Positions 16,813 to 28,727 of a DNA stretch of 64,000 bases are shown here, one piece after another. The translations under genes were made by a program, and so were the position numbers. Positions within the stretch are counted from its first letter, which is position 1. Each line of letters starts with the position of its first letter. The DNA is from an uncultured Pseudomonadales bacterium (GTDB taxonomy: Bacteria > Pseudomonadota > Gammaproteobacteria > Pseudomonadales > Pseudohongiellaceae), in assembly GCA_947259995.1 (NCBI GenBank), contig CAMYOK010000007.1, positions 124,001 through 188,000 on the forward strand, written 5' to 3'. The notes under the pieces were generated by a model. It had not been told where the DNA came from, searched no databases, and was given only the letters and a program-made list of their open reading frames with translations.

Positions 16813-17661
16813 CTACAAGCGCCTATGTGACTGAATAGGCATGTTTGCACGCAATTTTGCTAGCTCTTGTAAGTCTATATCGGCGATTACAAAGCCTTCG
16901 CCTTTTGCCAACTTAGTGAGTACACGCCCCCATGGGTCAATGATCATGGAATGCCCGAAGGTTTCGCGCGAGGCATTGTGTACTCCACCTTGATTTGCCG
17001 CCAACACATAGCACTGGTTCTCGATCGCGCGTGCCCGCAGCAAGACCTCCCAATGAGCGGCCCCTGTGACTTGGGTAAAAGCAGAGGGGACAGTTAGCAC
17101 CTGCGCGCCCATCTCTAGCAACACGCGATACAATTCTGGAAAGCGCAGATCATAGCAAATGCTCAAACCCACTCGCCCTAGCGAAGTATCGACACAGCGC
17201 GGCTGTGTGCCCGCCTCGAAACTATTAGACTCTAAATATTGCGCCTGTTTGTCAGCCACTTGCACATCAAACAGGTGAATCTTGTCGTAACGGGCAATGC
17301 GCTTTCCCTCGGGGTCAAACACAAGGTTTGCTGGGCGCACTCGCCCATCGACAATCTGTTCAGGGCTACGCTGACCGGTCTGCAGCGGACGGGTTAAAAG
17401 CGGAATAGTGCCACCGACAATATAGAGACTGTTTTCGCGCGCCTGAGTAGACAGAAACGCTTGCAGAAGCCCGTTCTCATCGCCTTCGCACTCTGCGAAC
17501 TCGCTTAAAGGGCCGCCGTCCAGCACAGCAAAGTTCTCTGGCAACAGCACCAAACTGGCTCCGGCCCGACTTGCGGCCCGAATCTGCCTAGCCGCAGCGT
17601 CGAGGTTTTGCTGGACGTCGGCTCCGCTGACCAATTGAATAGCTGCTATTTTATTGCCCAT
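16813..17661 (-). CDS. Carbon-nitrogen hydrolase (nitrilase superfamily, Nit1/Nit2-like)
   Basis: A 282-residue nitrilase-superfamily amidase with the Glu-Lys-Cys catalytic set: E42 (LPENF), K127 (YDKIHLFD) and C169 (SICYDLRFPELYR). The LFDV context matches the Nit branch that repairs deaminated glutathione, and gammaproteobacterial copies after yhdP are of this type. The start at 17661 follows a strong GGAGT box 14 bases after the yhdP stop. A longer reading from 17886 would sit inside yhdP and is rejected. tldD, which often follows, is absent here. Confidence 0.9.
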   Translation of the reverse strand: MGNKIAAIQLVSGADVQQNLDAAARQIRAASRAGASLVLLPENFAVLDGGPLSEFAECEGDENGLLQAFLSTQARENSLYIVGGTIPLLTRPLQTGQRSPEQIVDGRVRPANLVFDPEGKRIARYDKIHLFDVQVADKQAQYLESNSFEAGTQPRCVDTSLGRVGLSICYDLRFPELYRVLLEMGAQVLTVPSAFTQVTGAAHWEVLLRARAIENQCYVLAANQGGVHNASRETFGHSMIIDPWGRVLTKLAKGEGFVIADIDLQELAKLRANMPIQSHRRL

Positions 17662-17675
17662 ATAGACTCCTGCGA

Positions 17676-20600
17676 CTATGGCGTTGCCGGTGGGGGCGTC
17701 GATGTTGGCGGGACACTCGCCCCAGTTGCCGGAGCCGATTGATTCTCTGGCGTCCCAAAGACTTGATTGAGCTTTGGCTCCAACCCCTCCCACGGGCCTT
17801 TCAAGATGTATTGCGCGCTCGTCAGGCTGTCGACCTGATCCCCAAATATCTGATCGAACAAGAACACCCCTACCGCGACCTGCCAATTAATCAAATTATT
17901 GAGCACAGCGATGCCACTCATCCATGGAATATTGTCACTAATAGGGAGGGTGATGTAGAGGTTGCCATCGATGGTCTGACGCGCGAGATCGAGCTCACCC
18001 GACACTTGAAACAGGCTGGCCGGCCCAATGATCTGCAAACGCTCAATAATCTCGACGATACCATCATCTATCGTCATCGAGCCATAGATTTGCTCGTAAG
18101 ACAGGCCGCGCCGCAATAAGTCGTCACTGAACCGTAAGCGTCTAACCAGGGCATCGAAGTTGATGATACTAATTAGCTTCAATGCACCGTTGGCCGCCCC
18201 AGCACTACTTTGCAAGAAACGCCCTTCGTTGATCCGCAAATCCACATTACCACTTAAAGATTCCACCGCAAAAAAAGCTGGGCTACCCGGCCAATCAAGA
18301 CTGGTATTAAACTGTGCGCTCGTACTTTCTAAACTTGGGGCATAACCAAAATTACTGAGTACCGCGCCCAAGTTATCGGCCTCTAACGCGGAGGTGAAAT
18401 AACTATGATGCTCGTCGCCGTCGTAGGTCCATACTACGCGACCCTCCTCTCCCTCTTTGCCGGCACGAATGCCGCGCGTATCAAACACAAGATTCGAGAA
18501 CACTGCTCCACTCTCGTTCGGTTCTAACGCGAATTGCCACGCCCCATAGGGAGCATCCCCTACAAACACTTGCTCCGCTTCGAAATTCATTAATGGGAAA
18601 GTACGCGGGTCTAAATCAGCCAGAATATCGATGCGTTCGTAGTCCCAATAGGGATCCTCAGGTGCCGGAGGTCCCACTAAGTTCTCCAATTCGGCAGCAA
18701 GTGCCTCATCCTCCTCAGCAGGCGGAAAAACTAGTTGCTCAAGGCTAATCTCCAGGGGCAAATCGCTAGCATAAGGAACACGCACATCACCCGTAATTGT
18801 TGTGCTAGCCAAGGCCAAATTCCAATAGCGTTCACCACTGCCAATCTGCACATTCAATGCCTTGGCGTTCTGACCAAAAGCGTAGGCGTCGGCGATCGTG
18901 ACATCGACAGCGTTGATTACCTCTTTGAGGCTGGAGAAGTTATCTGCCTGCGAATCGGTATTTGCTGCCACATCGCGGTTACTCAGGGCCGACATCCACT
19001 CGTCATAGTCAAAGTGCTCTAAGGTGCCGATCACATCTAGACCAGGCGCATTGGCGTTGAGGCGTCGCACACTGACGCCCTCTCCTTGCTTACCAAGGAA
19101 TAATAGGCCGCGGCGAATCTGCCCATCGCTCAAGCCCACGTTCATCGTCGCGATATCGCCCAGCCCTACGCGCAGATCTTCTCCTGTATCGAGAAAGTTG
19201 ATCGTCAATCCAAGTGGTAAGCTAGTTTGCTCTGTCTTTCTAAATGGCACTGGGTAATCTAAGCTGATTCCCTGCAAGTCTGAATCGATGCTTAGCCTAC
19301 GTGTTGGACTAGAGGCGAGACCCTGCTCTGGCGTTTGCGCTGGTTGCACAATATCGAGAAGGGCCACATAGTCCATTTCACCTTCAGCTCTTGCTAACAG
19401 ATCAATGACAAATTCACTTTGTAACGGCCATGCTCTAAGTGCTGGCACGTCCACCGAGCCATTGATGGCAACTTTCGTGGTTGAGGATTGCGCGGAATCT
19501 AAGGTGCTTTGAATATTCACTTCTATCGCACGATCGAAGAGTGTGGCGACTAAGCCTTCACCTATAAGCCCAGTATTGGTGTTGTAATTGAGCTGACCAG
19601 TGACGCCACTAAAGTTCAGTTCGAACTCCGGAATATACAAGGTGTCGTCTTGCAGTTGTAACTCTACATCTACCGACGGAGTCGCATTTGGGATGCTCAA
19701 GGGGATATTAAGGCTTAATGCTAAATCAACATTTCCCTGCCCCTGCCAATCCGCAATGTAATTTCCAAAGCCTTGCGTTACCGGTGTCTCCTGTAGATAA
19801 CGCAGCGCCTGCTCAGTTTGCCCAGCACCACGGCCAGAGACCGTTAGAAGGCTGCCCTGCCCGCTGTCACTAGGCCTTATTGCCGCGCTGGTGGCATCCA
19901 AACCAATGCCGAGAGATTCACCAGAGGAAACGCTAATATCAACATTGCCGTTATCAATCAATACATAGCCGTTTAGGCTTTCTAGAGCAGGCCACTCTGG
20001 GTCAAACTCCAAACTGCCCTCATCAACATTAAAATACATTTGCATCGTGCGCGCCACAGGCGGCGACTGCGCAAGCACAGAGCCTCGGTATAGCAAACCA
20101 CTATCACGCGCCGTGCCATCCACAATTGCCCTGTCTAACCATGTCATAAGATTGCGCATGCCCTCTTTGACAGTTGGCGCCATCGGCAAGTAAATGGATT
20201 TTTGGCTTATATCCCCCTCGCTTATTCCTACTAACAACTCCAAATCGGCAGCGGTATTCACCCCGTCAACGCGATTGCTAAAGAGGGAGAACTGCGCGCG
20301 CCCATCCGCCGCTTCGGACTCAGCCACGATGACACCACTGCTCAAGCGCAGCGCTTGTCCGTGATTTAAATCCAAATCCACTGAGACTCGGCCGTTGACA
20401 TAGTCATACACCCAGGCGTCATCAAACATCATCGGCAACTGAAACATCATCCGTTTGGATTCCACTTCAGCAAAGCCGGTCAGTTTTTTTCCATCCACGT
20501 CAAACTGAAGTTCCGTATAGCCGTCAATTCCCCAAATCGCTGGCGCGGTGCCACGCGCACTGACGGCCACGTCGTTTAAATTAGCAACAATGCGTAGCTG

Positions 20601-21785
20601 TTCACCTACGCTCGCATCGACCTGTGCAAAACGGTATTCCATGTCGAGGTTTTTTAGCTCACCACGAGGGTTGTGCTCCAGCAACTGCGCGTTTGCTTCT
20701 GTACCCAACACTTGCGTGGCTGCCAATAGATTATTCGCAATCCCTAAATTGAAACGGTCTGCAGTAAGGTTAAAACCAACACTCTTCTCATATGTGGCAT
20801 ACACATTACTCGCTGGCCAATTCATCGCATTCCAAGCGAATGCAAAATTCTCCAGCCATACAGCCCAGTCATCATTTTCACGTTGCACGAAGAATTGGCT
20901 GTTCAGATTATCAATCTCGAATGCTGCGGGCATCTGCCAAGCAAGGCGATTAACGTCGATACTGCCCTGCACACTCTGCACTTCACCATCTTCCAACGCG
21001 ATCCACATCTCGCCGCTGGCATCGAGCTGGCCTAATTCGAAATCGTCTGAATAGCTACCAGCAATGATTTCAGAATAATCGGTTTCCGGTATTAACACAT
21101 AGAGATGCCCGTCTAGCTCAGCGATGCGTTGCCCAGTAAGCTCAGCGGCAAGACTCAATGGACCAATCACATCACGCTGCCAAACATCGAGGTGTAACGA
21201 GTGTCGCTCATCTCGGCTCTGAAAGCGCAAACGACTGCGCTCAAATTGCTTACTGCGCCCATCGGAGCGGCGTACCGTCAACTGCATATTGCTCAGCGTG
21301 AGCTCATTCACCCGCGCCGCAAGATCCAATATTTGATCAGCGTTCAAGCCCGGCCCTGAGCCCGCTTCAAAGCCTGATAATTGCCAGCGGCCATCGGCGG
21401 ACTCTTGCAAGGTCAACTCTGGGTTTTCAATATCGATAGACGAGAGCAAAAGTTGTCGATCACGCAAGCTCCCCCAAGCGCTTAACTCTAAAGTGAGTTT
21501 ATCGAGCACGAGTAATGGTGTTGCGCTGTCATCATTTAGCGGCGCGAGCCCAACATTGTGCAGTGTGAGGATGGGATTGAAGCGACGCCAACTGCCTTCG
21601 AGCTGGCCAATACTAACCGTTTGACCAAGTTGCTGGCTTAGCTGTGCTTCGATGTCGCTATGATAGGTACCGACATAGGGCAGCAACTGCCTGCCAACGC
21701 TGACGTAGACAGCCACAACCAACAGCAGCACAAAGGCGCTTGTCAGCAAAACGGAAAATGTCTTCTTCAATACTTTTACGATCAT
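17676..21785 (-). CDS. yhdP: YhdP-family AsmA-like envelope protein
   Basis: A 1369-residue protein with one N-terminal membrane anchor (about 5-33) and a very long periplasmic part rich in beta strands. The DUF3971-type centre and the AsmA-like C-terminus (INFDALVRRLRFSDDLLRRGLSYEQIYG near 1215-1245) identify YhdP. Known YhdP proteins form a rod bridging inner and outer membranes and help move phospholipids outward. It ends in a Pro/Thr-rich tail. The neighbours rng upstream and the nitrilase downstream are standard. All are on one strand with short gaps. Confidence 0.92.
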   Translation of the reverse strand: MIVKVLKKTFSVLLTSAFVLLLVVAVYVSVGRQLLPYVGTYHSDIEAQLSQQLGQTVSIGQLEGSWRRFNPILTLHNVGLAPLNDDSATPLLVLDKLTLELSAWGSLRDRQLLLSSIDIENPELTLQESADGRWQLSGFEAGSGPGLNADQILDLAARVNELTLSNMQLTVRRSDGRSKQFERSRLRFQSRDERHSLHLDVWQRDVIGPLSLAAELTGQRIAELDGHLYVLIPETDYSEIIAGSYSDDFELGQLDASGEMWIALEDGEVQSVQGSIDVNRLAWQMPAAFEIDNLNSQFFVQRENDDWAVWLENFAFAWNAMNWPASNVYATYEKSVGFNLTADRFNLGIANNLLAATQVLGTEANAQLLEHNPRGELKNLDMEYRFAQVDASVGEQLRIVANLNDVAVSARGTAPAIWGIDGYTELQFDVDGKKLTGFAEVESKRMMFQLPMMFDDAWVYDYVNGRVSVDLDLNHGQALRLSSGVIVAESEAADGRAQFSLFSNRVDGVNTAADLELLVGISEGDISQKSIYLPMAPTVKEGMRNLMTWLDRAIVDGTARDSGLLYRGSVLAQSPPVARTMQMYFNVDEGSLEFDPEWPALESLNGYVLIDNGNVDISVSSGESLGIGLDATSAAIRPSDSGQGSLLTVSGRGAGQTEQALRYLQETPVTQGFGNYIADWQGQGNVDLALSLNIPLSIPNATPSVDVELQLQDDTLYIPEFELNFSGVTGQLNYNTNTGLIGEGLVATLFDRAIEVNIQSTLDSAQSSTTKVAINGSVDVPALRAWPLQSEFVIDLLARAEGEMDYVALLDIVQPAQTPEQGLASSPTRRLSIDSDLQGISLDYPVPFRKTEQTSLPLGLTINFLDTGEDLRVGLGDIATMNVGLSDGQIRRGLLFLGKQGEGVSVRRLNANAPGLDVIGTLEHFDYDEWMSALSNRDVAANTDSQADNFSSLKEVINAVDVTIADAYAFGQNAKALNVQIGSGERYWNLALASTTITGDVRVPYASDLPLEISLEQLVFPPAEEDEALAAELENLVGPPAPEDPYWDYERIDILADLDPRTFPLMNFEAEQVFVGDAPYGAWQFALEPNESGAVFSNLVFDTRGIRAGKEGEEGRVVWTYDGDEHHSYFTSALEADNLGAVLSNFGYAPSLESTSAQFNTSLDWPGSPAFFAVESLSGNVDLRINEGRFLQSSAGAANGALKLISIINFDALVRRLRFSDDLLRRGLSYEQIYGSMTIDDGIVEIIERLQIIGPASLFQVSGELDLARQTIDGNLYITLPISDNIPWMSGIAVLNNLINWQVAVGVFLFDQIFGDQVDSLTSAQYILKGPWEGLEPKLNQVFGTPENQSAPATGASVPPTSTPPPATP

Positions 21786-21835
21786 GGCGTTTGCGGCTCA
21801 AGGCCAGTGGCGTTGTGGGCTCTAGACGAGATACC

Positions 21836-23314
21836 CTAAAACAACACGACGTCAAATTGCTCTTGAGTATACATGGGTTCCACTTCAAACCTGACCGTCT
21901 TGCCGATTAATTCTTCCAAATCAGCCAAAGTGCTCGACTCTTCGTCGAGCAATCTATCGACAACCCCTTGCGAGGCCATCACCAATATGACGTCGTTTTC
22001 GTATACTCGAGCCACTCTTAATATTTCCCGAAAAATCTCGTAGCAAATCGTCTCTGGCGTTTTTAAACGCCCTCGACCTTCGCATACAGGACAAGGGCTG
22101 CATAGCACCTGCCCCAAGCTCTCACGGGTACGTTTGCGGGTCATCTCCACCAAACCAAGCTCAGACATATTAGTCACAGAGGTACGAGCGTGGTCTTTCT
22201 CCAAGGCTTTGGTCAGAGTCCGCATGACTTGCCGCTGATGCTCTGGATCAATCATATCGATAAAATCCAATATGATGATGCCCCCTAGATTTCTTATACG
22301 CAGCTGCCTAGCTATGGCTGTCGCGGCTTCGAGGTTTGTTTTCAACACCGTTTCCGCGTGGTTCTTACTCCCCAAATAGGCACCGGTGTTTACATCCACT
22401 GTTGTCATTGCTTCGGTTTGATCGATGATTAGATCACCACCGGACTTGAGCTTCACTTTCCGACCAAGTGCCTTGTCGATTTCGTCATCGATGCCGTAGA
22501 GATCAAATATTGGCCGCTCCCCTTTGTATAGCTCAACACTATTGGGGAACTCGGGAATGAAGTCGTCGATAAACTGGGCGATCTCTTTATATGCCTCAGG
22601 TGTATCGATGCGAATTTTCTCGATCTGTGGTGTGATGATGTCGCGCATCGCGCGCATGTACAGCGGGACTTCTCGATAGAGAATATGCACGTCGCGACTG
22701 TCGCTAACTCGCCGCTCCACCGCCCCCCAAAGTCTTTTCAAGAAGCGCGTATCTTCGAGCATTTCTTCCTGCGTACACCCTTCGGCGGCCGTGCGAATGA
22801 TGAAGCCACCACTGCCCTCCATGGCTTCTTGTTCGATGCACGCTTTGAGCAAGACCATCAAGCGCTCGCGCTCCACCTCCTGCTCGAGGCGTTGCGAGAT
22901 GCCGATGTGCGCGCTTCTAGGCAAATAGACAAGGTTGCGTGATGGCAGGGTTAAGTGAGTACTTAGTCGTGCTCCCTTGGACCCAATTGGATCTTTGATT
23001 ACCTGTACGATCAACATTTGCCCTTCGCGCACTAGACTTTGAATGGGCGCGGGCGATTCGTCTCGCACCTCAAACCCATCAGGGCTAATGGGCGATATGT
23101 CGGCGCTATGAATAAACGCCGCACGCTCTAGACCTATATCAACGAAGGCGGCCTCCATGCCAGGCATGACTCGCACCACCTTGCCTAGATAAATATCGCC
23201 AACATGCCCTTTGCTATGCGGGCGCTCGACGAATATCTCTTGCAGCAAACCATTCTCGATGAGGGCGACTCGCGTCTCCATCGGAGTGACATTGATAAGG
23301 ATTTCTTCACTCAT
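21836..23314 (-). CDS. rng: Ribonuclease G
   Basis: A 492-residue RNase E/G-family endoribonuclease. It has an N-terminal S1 domain (about 37-125, GDIYLGKVVRVMPGMEAAFVDIG), a catalytic region with the metal-binding aspartates in VDVNTG and LDFIDM, and the zinc-link CSPCPVCEGRG. There is no C-terminal degradosome scaffold, so it is RNase G rather than RNase E. It processes 16S rRNA 5' ends and some mRNAs. The start at 23314 follows AAAGGAGG; a reading from 23401 is inside maf. It overlaps the maf stop by eight bases. Confidence 0.95.
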   Translation of the reverse strand: MSEEILINVTPMETRVALIENGLLQEIFVERPHSKGHVGDIYLGKVVRVMPGMEAAFVDIGLERAAFIHSADISPISPDGFEVRDESPAPIQSLVREGQMLIVQVIKDPIGSKGARLSTHLTLPSRNLVYLPRSAHIGISQRLEQEVERERLMVLLKACIEQEAMEGSGGFIIRTAAEGCTQEEMLEDTRFLKRLWGAVERRVSDSRDVHILYREVPLYMRAMRDIITPQIEKIRIDTPEAYKEIAQFIDDFIPEFPNSVELYKGERPIFDLYGIDDEIDKALGRKVKLKSGGDLIIDQTEAMTTVDVNTGAYLGSKNHAETVLKTNLEAATAIARQLRIRNLGGIIILDFIDMIDPEHQRQVMRTLTKALEKDHARTSVTNMSELGLVEMTRKRTRESLGQVLCSPCPVCEGRGRLKTPETICYEIFREILRVARVYENDVILVMASQGVVDRLLDEESSTLADLEELIGKTVRFEVEPMYTQEQFDVVLF

Positions 23315-23918
23315 TACGCCCCTCCTTTTGCAGCCCAGTGCGCACACCAAATTTGTGCAGTAATTGGCTTGTTTCGTAGACAGGGAGCCCCACAACGCCA
23401 CTATAGCTGCCGGTCATAGCAGTGACAAACATGCCCCCTAGCCCTTGTATGGCGTAGGCTCCCGCCTTTCCTAAAGGCTCTTTAGTTTGCCAATATGCTT
23501 CAATTTCCTGATCAGTCAGAGGCTTAAAGCTCACCTCGGTGCGCACTAAGACTATTTCATGGCGCGCCCGTAAGCACATCGCCACAGCGCTGAATACTTG
23601 ATGTTGACGACCAGAAAGGAGCTTCAGCATACGCCGTGCGTCTTCTTTGTCTTTGGGTTTGCCCAGAATCTCACCACCACAGACGACAATGGTGTCTGAA
23701 CCCAGGACTGGCAATGCGTCTGCGGATTGCTGAGACTGCACCGATTGGGCTTTTTCGAGCGCCAAGCGTTGCACGTAGGATTCGGGAGATTCGCCAGGCA
23801 GATGCACTTCATCCACCGTGTGTTCTTGAACACTGAACTGCACGCCAATCTGAGTGAGAATTTCGCGTCGTCTAGGGGACGCTGAGGCGAGTAATAGAGA
23901 CGAAAATTTGTAAGACAT
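23307..23918 (-). CDS. maf: Maf-family nucleoside triphosphate pyrophosphatase
   Basis: A 203-residue Maf/YhdE protein with LLASASPRR (9-17), the catalytic GSDTIV (92-97) and the KPKDKEDA and YAIQGLGG motifs. The family hydrolyses dTTP/UTP and modified nucleotides and limits misincorporation. It lies between mreD and rng as in other gammaproteobacteria. It has a GAGGAAGT ribosome binding site. Confidence 0.93.
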   Translation of the reverse strand: MSYKFSSLLLASASPRRREILTQIGVQFSVQEHTVDEVHLPGESPESYVQRLALEKAQSVQSQQSADALPVLGSDTIVVCGGEILGKPKDKEDARRMLKLLSGRQHQVFSAVAMCLRARHEIVLVRTEVSFKPLTDQEIEAYWQTKEPLGKAGAYAIQGLGGMFVTAMTGSYSGVVGLPVYETSQLLHKFGVRTGLQKEGRNE

Positions 23919-23949
23919 ACTTCCTCAAATTGGCCGCAAGCTGTTCTGC

Positions 23950-24438
23950 CTAGCGCACACCGAAACTGCGGCGCATCTGTCTGAGCAAAACAAACATCCA
24001 TGGCCAGATGAAGGCACTAGATAAAGCGCCCAACAAGAATAGGAGACTCGAGGCGACCGCTTGCTCGGTCGCAATTTTCATCCAATGAGTCATCATCAAA
24101 TGCAGGCCGATTAACGCCAGCACTACACCACTTTGTTGCAGCGAGGAAAACATCCGCAGACGTTGATGCAAGCTTAGGGTGATGTAGGCAATGATGGCGA
24201 GCGCTAAGGCGTTAAGCCCTAGCAATGAGCCCTCAAGAATATCCATCATTAATCCGGCCATCCAGGCAAAGCCGATACCTACACGATACGGTAGCGCCAT
24301 GGCCCAATAGATCAGCACCATAGCAACCCACTGTGGGCGATAATTCATCGCCCATTCGGGAAACGGCACAATCGCTAAGAGGTAAGCCACAAAAAAACTT
24401 AAGAAAATCACCCATCTTCCACTGGCACCCTGATTCAT
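23950..24438 (-). CDS. mreD: Rod shape-determining protein MreD
   Basis: A 162-residue protein with about five membrane helices and short loops, typical of MreD (the GLMMDILEGSLLGLNAL region near residues 62-79 matches the family). It belongs to the elongasome with MreB, MreC, RodA and PBP2. It starts three bases after the mreC stop behind AGGAG. Confidence 0.9.
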   Translation of the reverse strand: MNQGASGRWVIFLSFFVAYLLAIVPFPEWAMNYRPQWVAMVLIYWAMALPYRVGIGFAWMAGLMMDILEGSLLGLNALALAIIAYITLSLHQRLRMFSSLQQSGVVLALIGLHLMMTHWMKIATEQAVASSLLFLLGALSSAFIWPWMFVLLRQMRRSFGVR

Positions 24439-24441
24439 TGC

Positions 24442-25494
24442 TTACTCCTGCCCCGTGGGTACTTCTGGCACTGTATCGGCCACTTCCGAGGGCACCGGCG
24501 AATCTAGCCCAACACTCTCAGGGGCTGGGTTCACCACTTCCTCACGCGGTTGAGCACTAAGCTCATCAATTTGCTCTTCAATCTGCTCGACGATGCTTGT
24601 GCTCGACGACTGCGAATGCGTATCCAACCAAACTGGTGCGGCGGAATTGGGCGCCATTCTTTGGCTATCTTCGACAGTTAGCGCTAGCAGCATCACGTGT
24701 CGAGTCCTATCCATCTGTGCCAATGGCCGAGCCCGTATACGAGCGAAGGGTTGGCCGCGATCATGCACAACACTTATTACTTCGGCGACGGGATAGTCCT
24801 TGGGGAAGCGCTGGCCGAGGCCAGAGCTTACTAATAAGTCCCCTACTTCGATATCGGAGGTGTCAGGCACGTATTCTAGTTCTAGCTCTGGAATATCCCC
24901 TCGACTGCCTCTGGCGATGGCACGCTCCCCATTACGGTTGACCTGTACGGGAGTCCCATGACGAGAGTCAGTAATAAGCATCACCCAACTAGTAAATGGC
25001 AGAACCTCGACAACCTGACCCATTAGACCGTGCGCATCTAGCAGGGCTTGCCCTTCTAAAACGCCATCTGTCGCCCCACGATTTATTAATACCCGACGAG
25101 AACCCGGGTTGGAGGAAATATTAATGATTTCAGCGGTGAGTACGCGGCCATCGACGCTCGCAGAGGCTTCTTGCAAGGCGCGCAAACGGCTATTCTCCGT
25201 GGCTAGACCTGCCAATAACTGCAGCTCACGCTGTGCAAAGAGCAACTGCTCACGCAGACTCTCGTTCTCTTCGATGAGATCACCGTGAGAGACAAAAACG
25301 TCGTCGATCCAATATGAGATTCGTGCGGGAGTGTCGGCTACCCAATAGACCGGGGCTGTTAGAAAGCCAAGGCTATAGCGCAGTCGATCTAGGTAGTCGA
25401 AACGGCTGTCAGCGAACATGACAGCCACAGAGAGCACCACGAAGGCAGCAACGCGGTACTCAAGGGACACGCCTTTGATGAATAAGGTCTTGAT
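24442..25494 (-). CDS. mreC: Rod shape-determining protein MreC, probable AUC start
   Basis: MreC is a periplasmic cell-shape protein: one N-terminal helix, a coiled coil (about 65-100) and paired beta-barrels (LINRGATDGVLEGQALLDAHG; DLLVSSGLGQRFPKDYPVAEV). The tail is acidic and Pro-rich. The only standard start is GTG 25470, with a purine run just one base away. In frame upstream lie residues IKTLFIKGVSLEY, which match the conserved N-terminus of gammaproteobacterial MreC (E. coli begins MKPIFSRGPSL). The codon at the expected Met is ATC (25494-25492), placed seven bases after GAGG. I therefore give 350 residues with an AUC start; GTG (342 residues) is the conservative alternative. The gap to the mreB stop is short. 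Confidence 0.9.
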   Translation of the reverse strand: MKTLFIKGVSLEYRVAAFVVLSVAVMFADSRFDYLDRLRYSLGFLTAPVYWVADTPARISYWIDDVFVSHGDLIEENESLREQLLFAQRELQLLAGLATENSRLRALQEASASVDGRVLTAEIINISSNPGSRRVLINRGATDGVLEGQALLDAHGLMGQVVEVLPFTSWVMLITDSRHGTPVQVNRNGERAIARGSRGDIPELELEYVPDTSDIEVGDLLVSSGLGQRFPKDYPVAEVISVVHDRGQPFARIRARPLAQMDRTRHVMLLALTVEDSQRMAPNSAAPVWLDTHSQSSSTSIVEQIEEQIDELSAQPREEVVNPAPESVGLDSPVPSEVADTVPEVPTGQE

Positions 25495-25512
25495 GATGGA
25501 ACCTCGAACCGT

Positions 25513-26913
<1,401 letters not shown>

Positions 26914-27201
26914 ATGGCTTTAGAACAATCAGACGTCGAGAAAATCGCCCAGCTGGCCCGCCTAGACGTGGATGCCAACGAAGCGCAAGAGGTCACTAAA
27001 CGTATCTCATCTATTCTTGAACTGATCGACCAGATGCAGGACGTTAATACCAAGAATGTTGCGCCCTTAGCGCACCCATTCGACGCTATACAGCGCCTGC
27101 GCCCAGACGAGGTGACTGAAACCGATCAGCGAGAATACCTGCAAGCGATTGCTCCCGCGACACAAGATGGCCTCTATCTCGTTCCTAAGGTGATCGAATA
27201 A
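26914..27201 (+). CDS. gatC: Aspartyl/glutamyl-tRNA amidotransferase subunit C
   Basis: A 95-residue Gat[15 protein letters not shown] at the N-terminus, the [10 protein letters not shown] helix and the C-terminal LYLVPKVIE. It stabilises the GatA-GatB complex that makes Gln-tRNA(Gln) or Asn-tRNA(Asn) by transamidation. The start at 26914 follows TTGGAG; the in-frame GTG at 26887 has no such support. It is first in the gatCAB operon. Confidence 0.94.
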   Translation: MALEQSDVEKIAQLARLDVDANEAQEVTKRISSILELIDQMQDVNTKNVAPLAHPFDAIQRLRPDEVTETDQREYLQAIAPATQDGLYLVPKVIE

Positions 27202-27260
27202 ACGACGCCCTCGACTCCTCCTTCTCATTCAACCATTGACGATCAAGGACACCCTTTAGC

Positions 27261-28724
27261 ATGTCTGACCGCACAGTCGCCGAACTCTCCCGCTCATTAG
27301 CGCAGGGCGAAATCTCCAGTGTTGAACTTACACGCGATTACTTAGACCGTATTGCTCAGCACAACACCCTCTACAATGCCTATATTACCGTCACAGAGGA
27401 CTTGGCACTCGCCCAAGCAGCTCAAGCTGATGCCGTTCGCGCCAAAGGCGAAGCGGGCCCGTTGACGGGCATTCCTATCGCCCATAAAGATATCTTTTGC
27501 ATGCAGGACGTTTTGACGACTTGTGGCTCGAAGATGCTGGCCAATTTCATCGCCCCTTATAACGCTACAGTGGTAGAGAAACTAAACGCTGCAGGTGCGG
27601 TGACGCTAGGCAAAACCAATATGGATGAGTTCGCGATGGGCTCGTCAAACGAGAACAGCTTCTTTGGTGCTGTGCGTAACCCGTGGGATACCGAACGTGT
27701 TCCCGGCGGCTCCTCTGGGGGCTCGGCAACAGCCGTGGCCGCCGACCTATGTGCAATCGCGACAGGCACTGACACCGGCGGTTCGATCCGCCAACCGGCG
27801 GCTTTTTGCGGGCTTACCGGTTTTAAACCTAGCTATGGTCGCATTTCTCGCTGGGGCATGATCGCCTATGCCTCAAGCCTTGACCAAGCGGGCCCTATTA
27901 GCAAAAGCGCAGAAGACGCAGCTCTTATGATGAATGCGATGGCTGGCCCAGATCATCGCGACTCCACAAGTGTGGACATGCCCGCACCCGATTTCACGGC
28001 AAACCTGAATGACTCTTTGCAAGGCCTTCGCATCGGCGTTGTGCGCCAACATCTAGCGGAAGGACTCGACGCGAATGTAGAAAGCGCCCTGCAAGATGCG
28101 TTGAAAGTCTTCGAAGGATTAGGAGCAACGATCAAAGAGATCGATCTACCTAACAGTCATCTTTCGGTCTCGGCTTATTACGTTATTGCCCCTGCCGAGG
28201 CTTCCGCGAACTTGTCACGCTATGACGGCGTACGCTTTGGCTATCGCTGCGAGAATCCTGTCAACCTGGAAGACATGTACAAACGCTCGCGCAGTGAAGG
28301 TTTTGGCAACGAGGTCAAGCGCCGCATTCTCGTTGGAACCTATGCACTCTCTGCCGGTTACTACGATGCCTATTACATCAAGGCGCAGCAAATTCGTCGT
28401 TTGATCAAACAGGATTACATCGACGCCTTTAAGGAGGTCGATGTCATCATTGGCCCTACCACCCCTAATACGGCCTTTAAGATTGGCGAGAAAAATGACG
28501 ACCCAGTCACGATGTATCTCGAAGATATCTACACAGTGAGCATCAACCTCGCAGGGCTCCCTGCGATCTCGATTCCCGCGGGCAGTAGCAAAAGTGCCGA
28601 TGGCAAATCACTGCCTATCGGCATTCAATTGGTGGGCAGCGATTTTGCCGAAGCCAAAGTATTAAATATCGCACATCAGTTCCAGCAGCACACTGACTGG
28701 CATCAACAAAGACCGGAGGGTTAA
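27261..28724 (+). CDS. gatA: Aspartyl/glutamyl-tRNA amidotransferase subunit A
   Basis: A 487-residue amidase-signature enzyme that releases ammonia from glutamine. The catalytic Lys76 (AHKD), cis-Ser151 (GGSSGG) and Ser175 (DTGGSIR) are intact. It lies 59 bases after gatC and three bases before gatB. Confidence 0.96.
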   Translation: MSDRTVAELSRSLAQGEISSVELTRDYLDRIAQHNTLYNAYITVTEDLALAQAAQADAVRAKGEAGPLTGIPIAHKDIFCMQDVLTTCGSKMLANFIAPYNATVVEKLNAAGAVTLGKTNMDEFAMGSSNENSFFGAVRNPWDTERVPGGSSGGSATAVAADLCAIATGTDTGGSIRQPAAFCGLTGFKPSYGRISRWGMIAYASSLDQAGPISKSAEDAALMMNAMAGPDHRDSTSVDMPAPDFTANLNDSLQGLRIGVVRQHLAEGLDANVESALQDALKVFEGLGATIKEIDLPNSHLSVSAYYVIAPAEASANLSRYDGVRFGYRCENPVNLEDMYKRSRSEGFGNEVKRRILVGTYALSAGYYDAYYIKAQQIRRLIKQDYIDAFKEVDVIIGPTTPNTAFKIGEKNDDPVTMYLEDIYTVSINLAGLPAISIPAGSSKSADGKSLPIGIQLVGSDFAEAKVLNIAHQFQQHTDWHQQRPEG

Positions 28725-28727
28725 GGC

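Noticed and set aside
16813-17886. Extended nitrilase reading from 17886
   Set aside because: The extra 75 residues lie in the yhdP gene and a strong ribosome binding site supports 17661.
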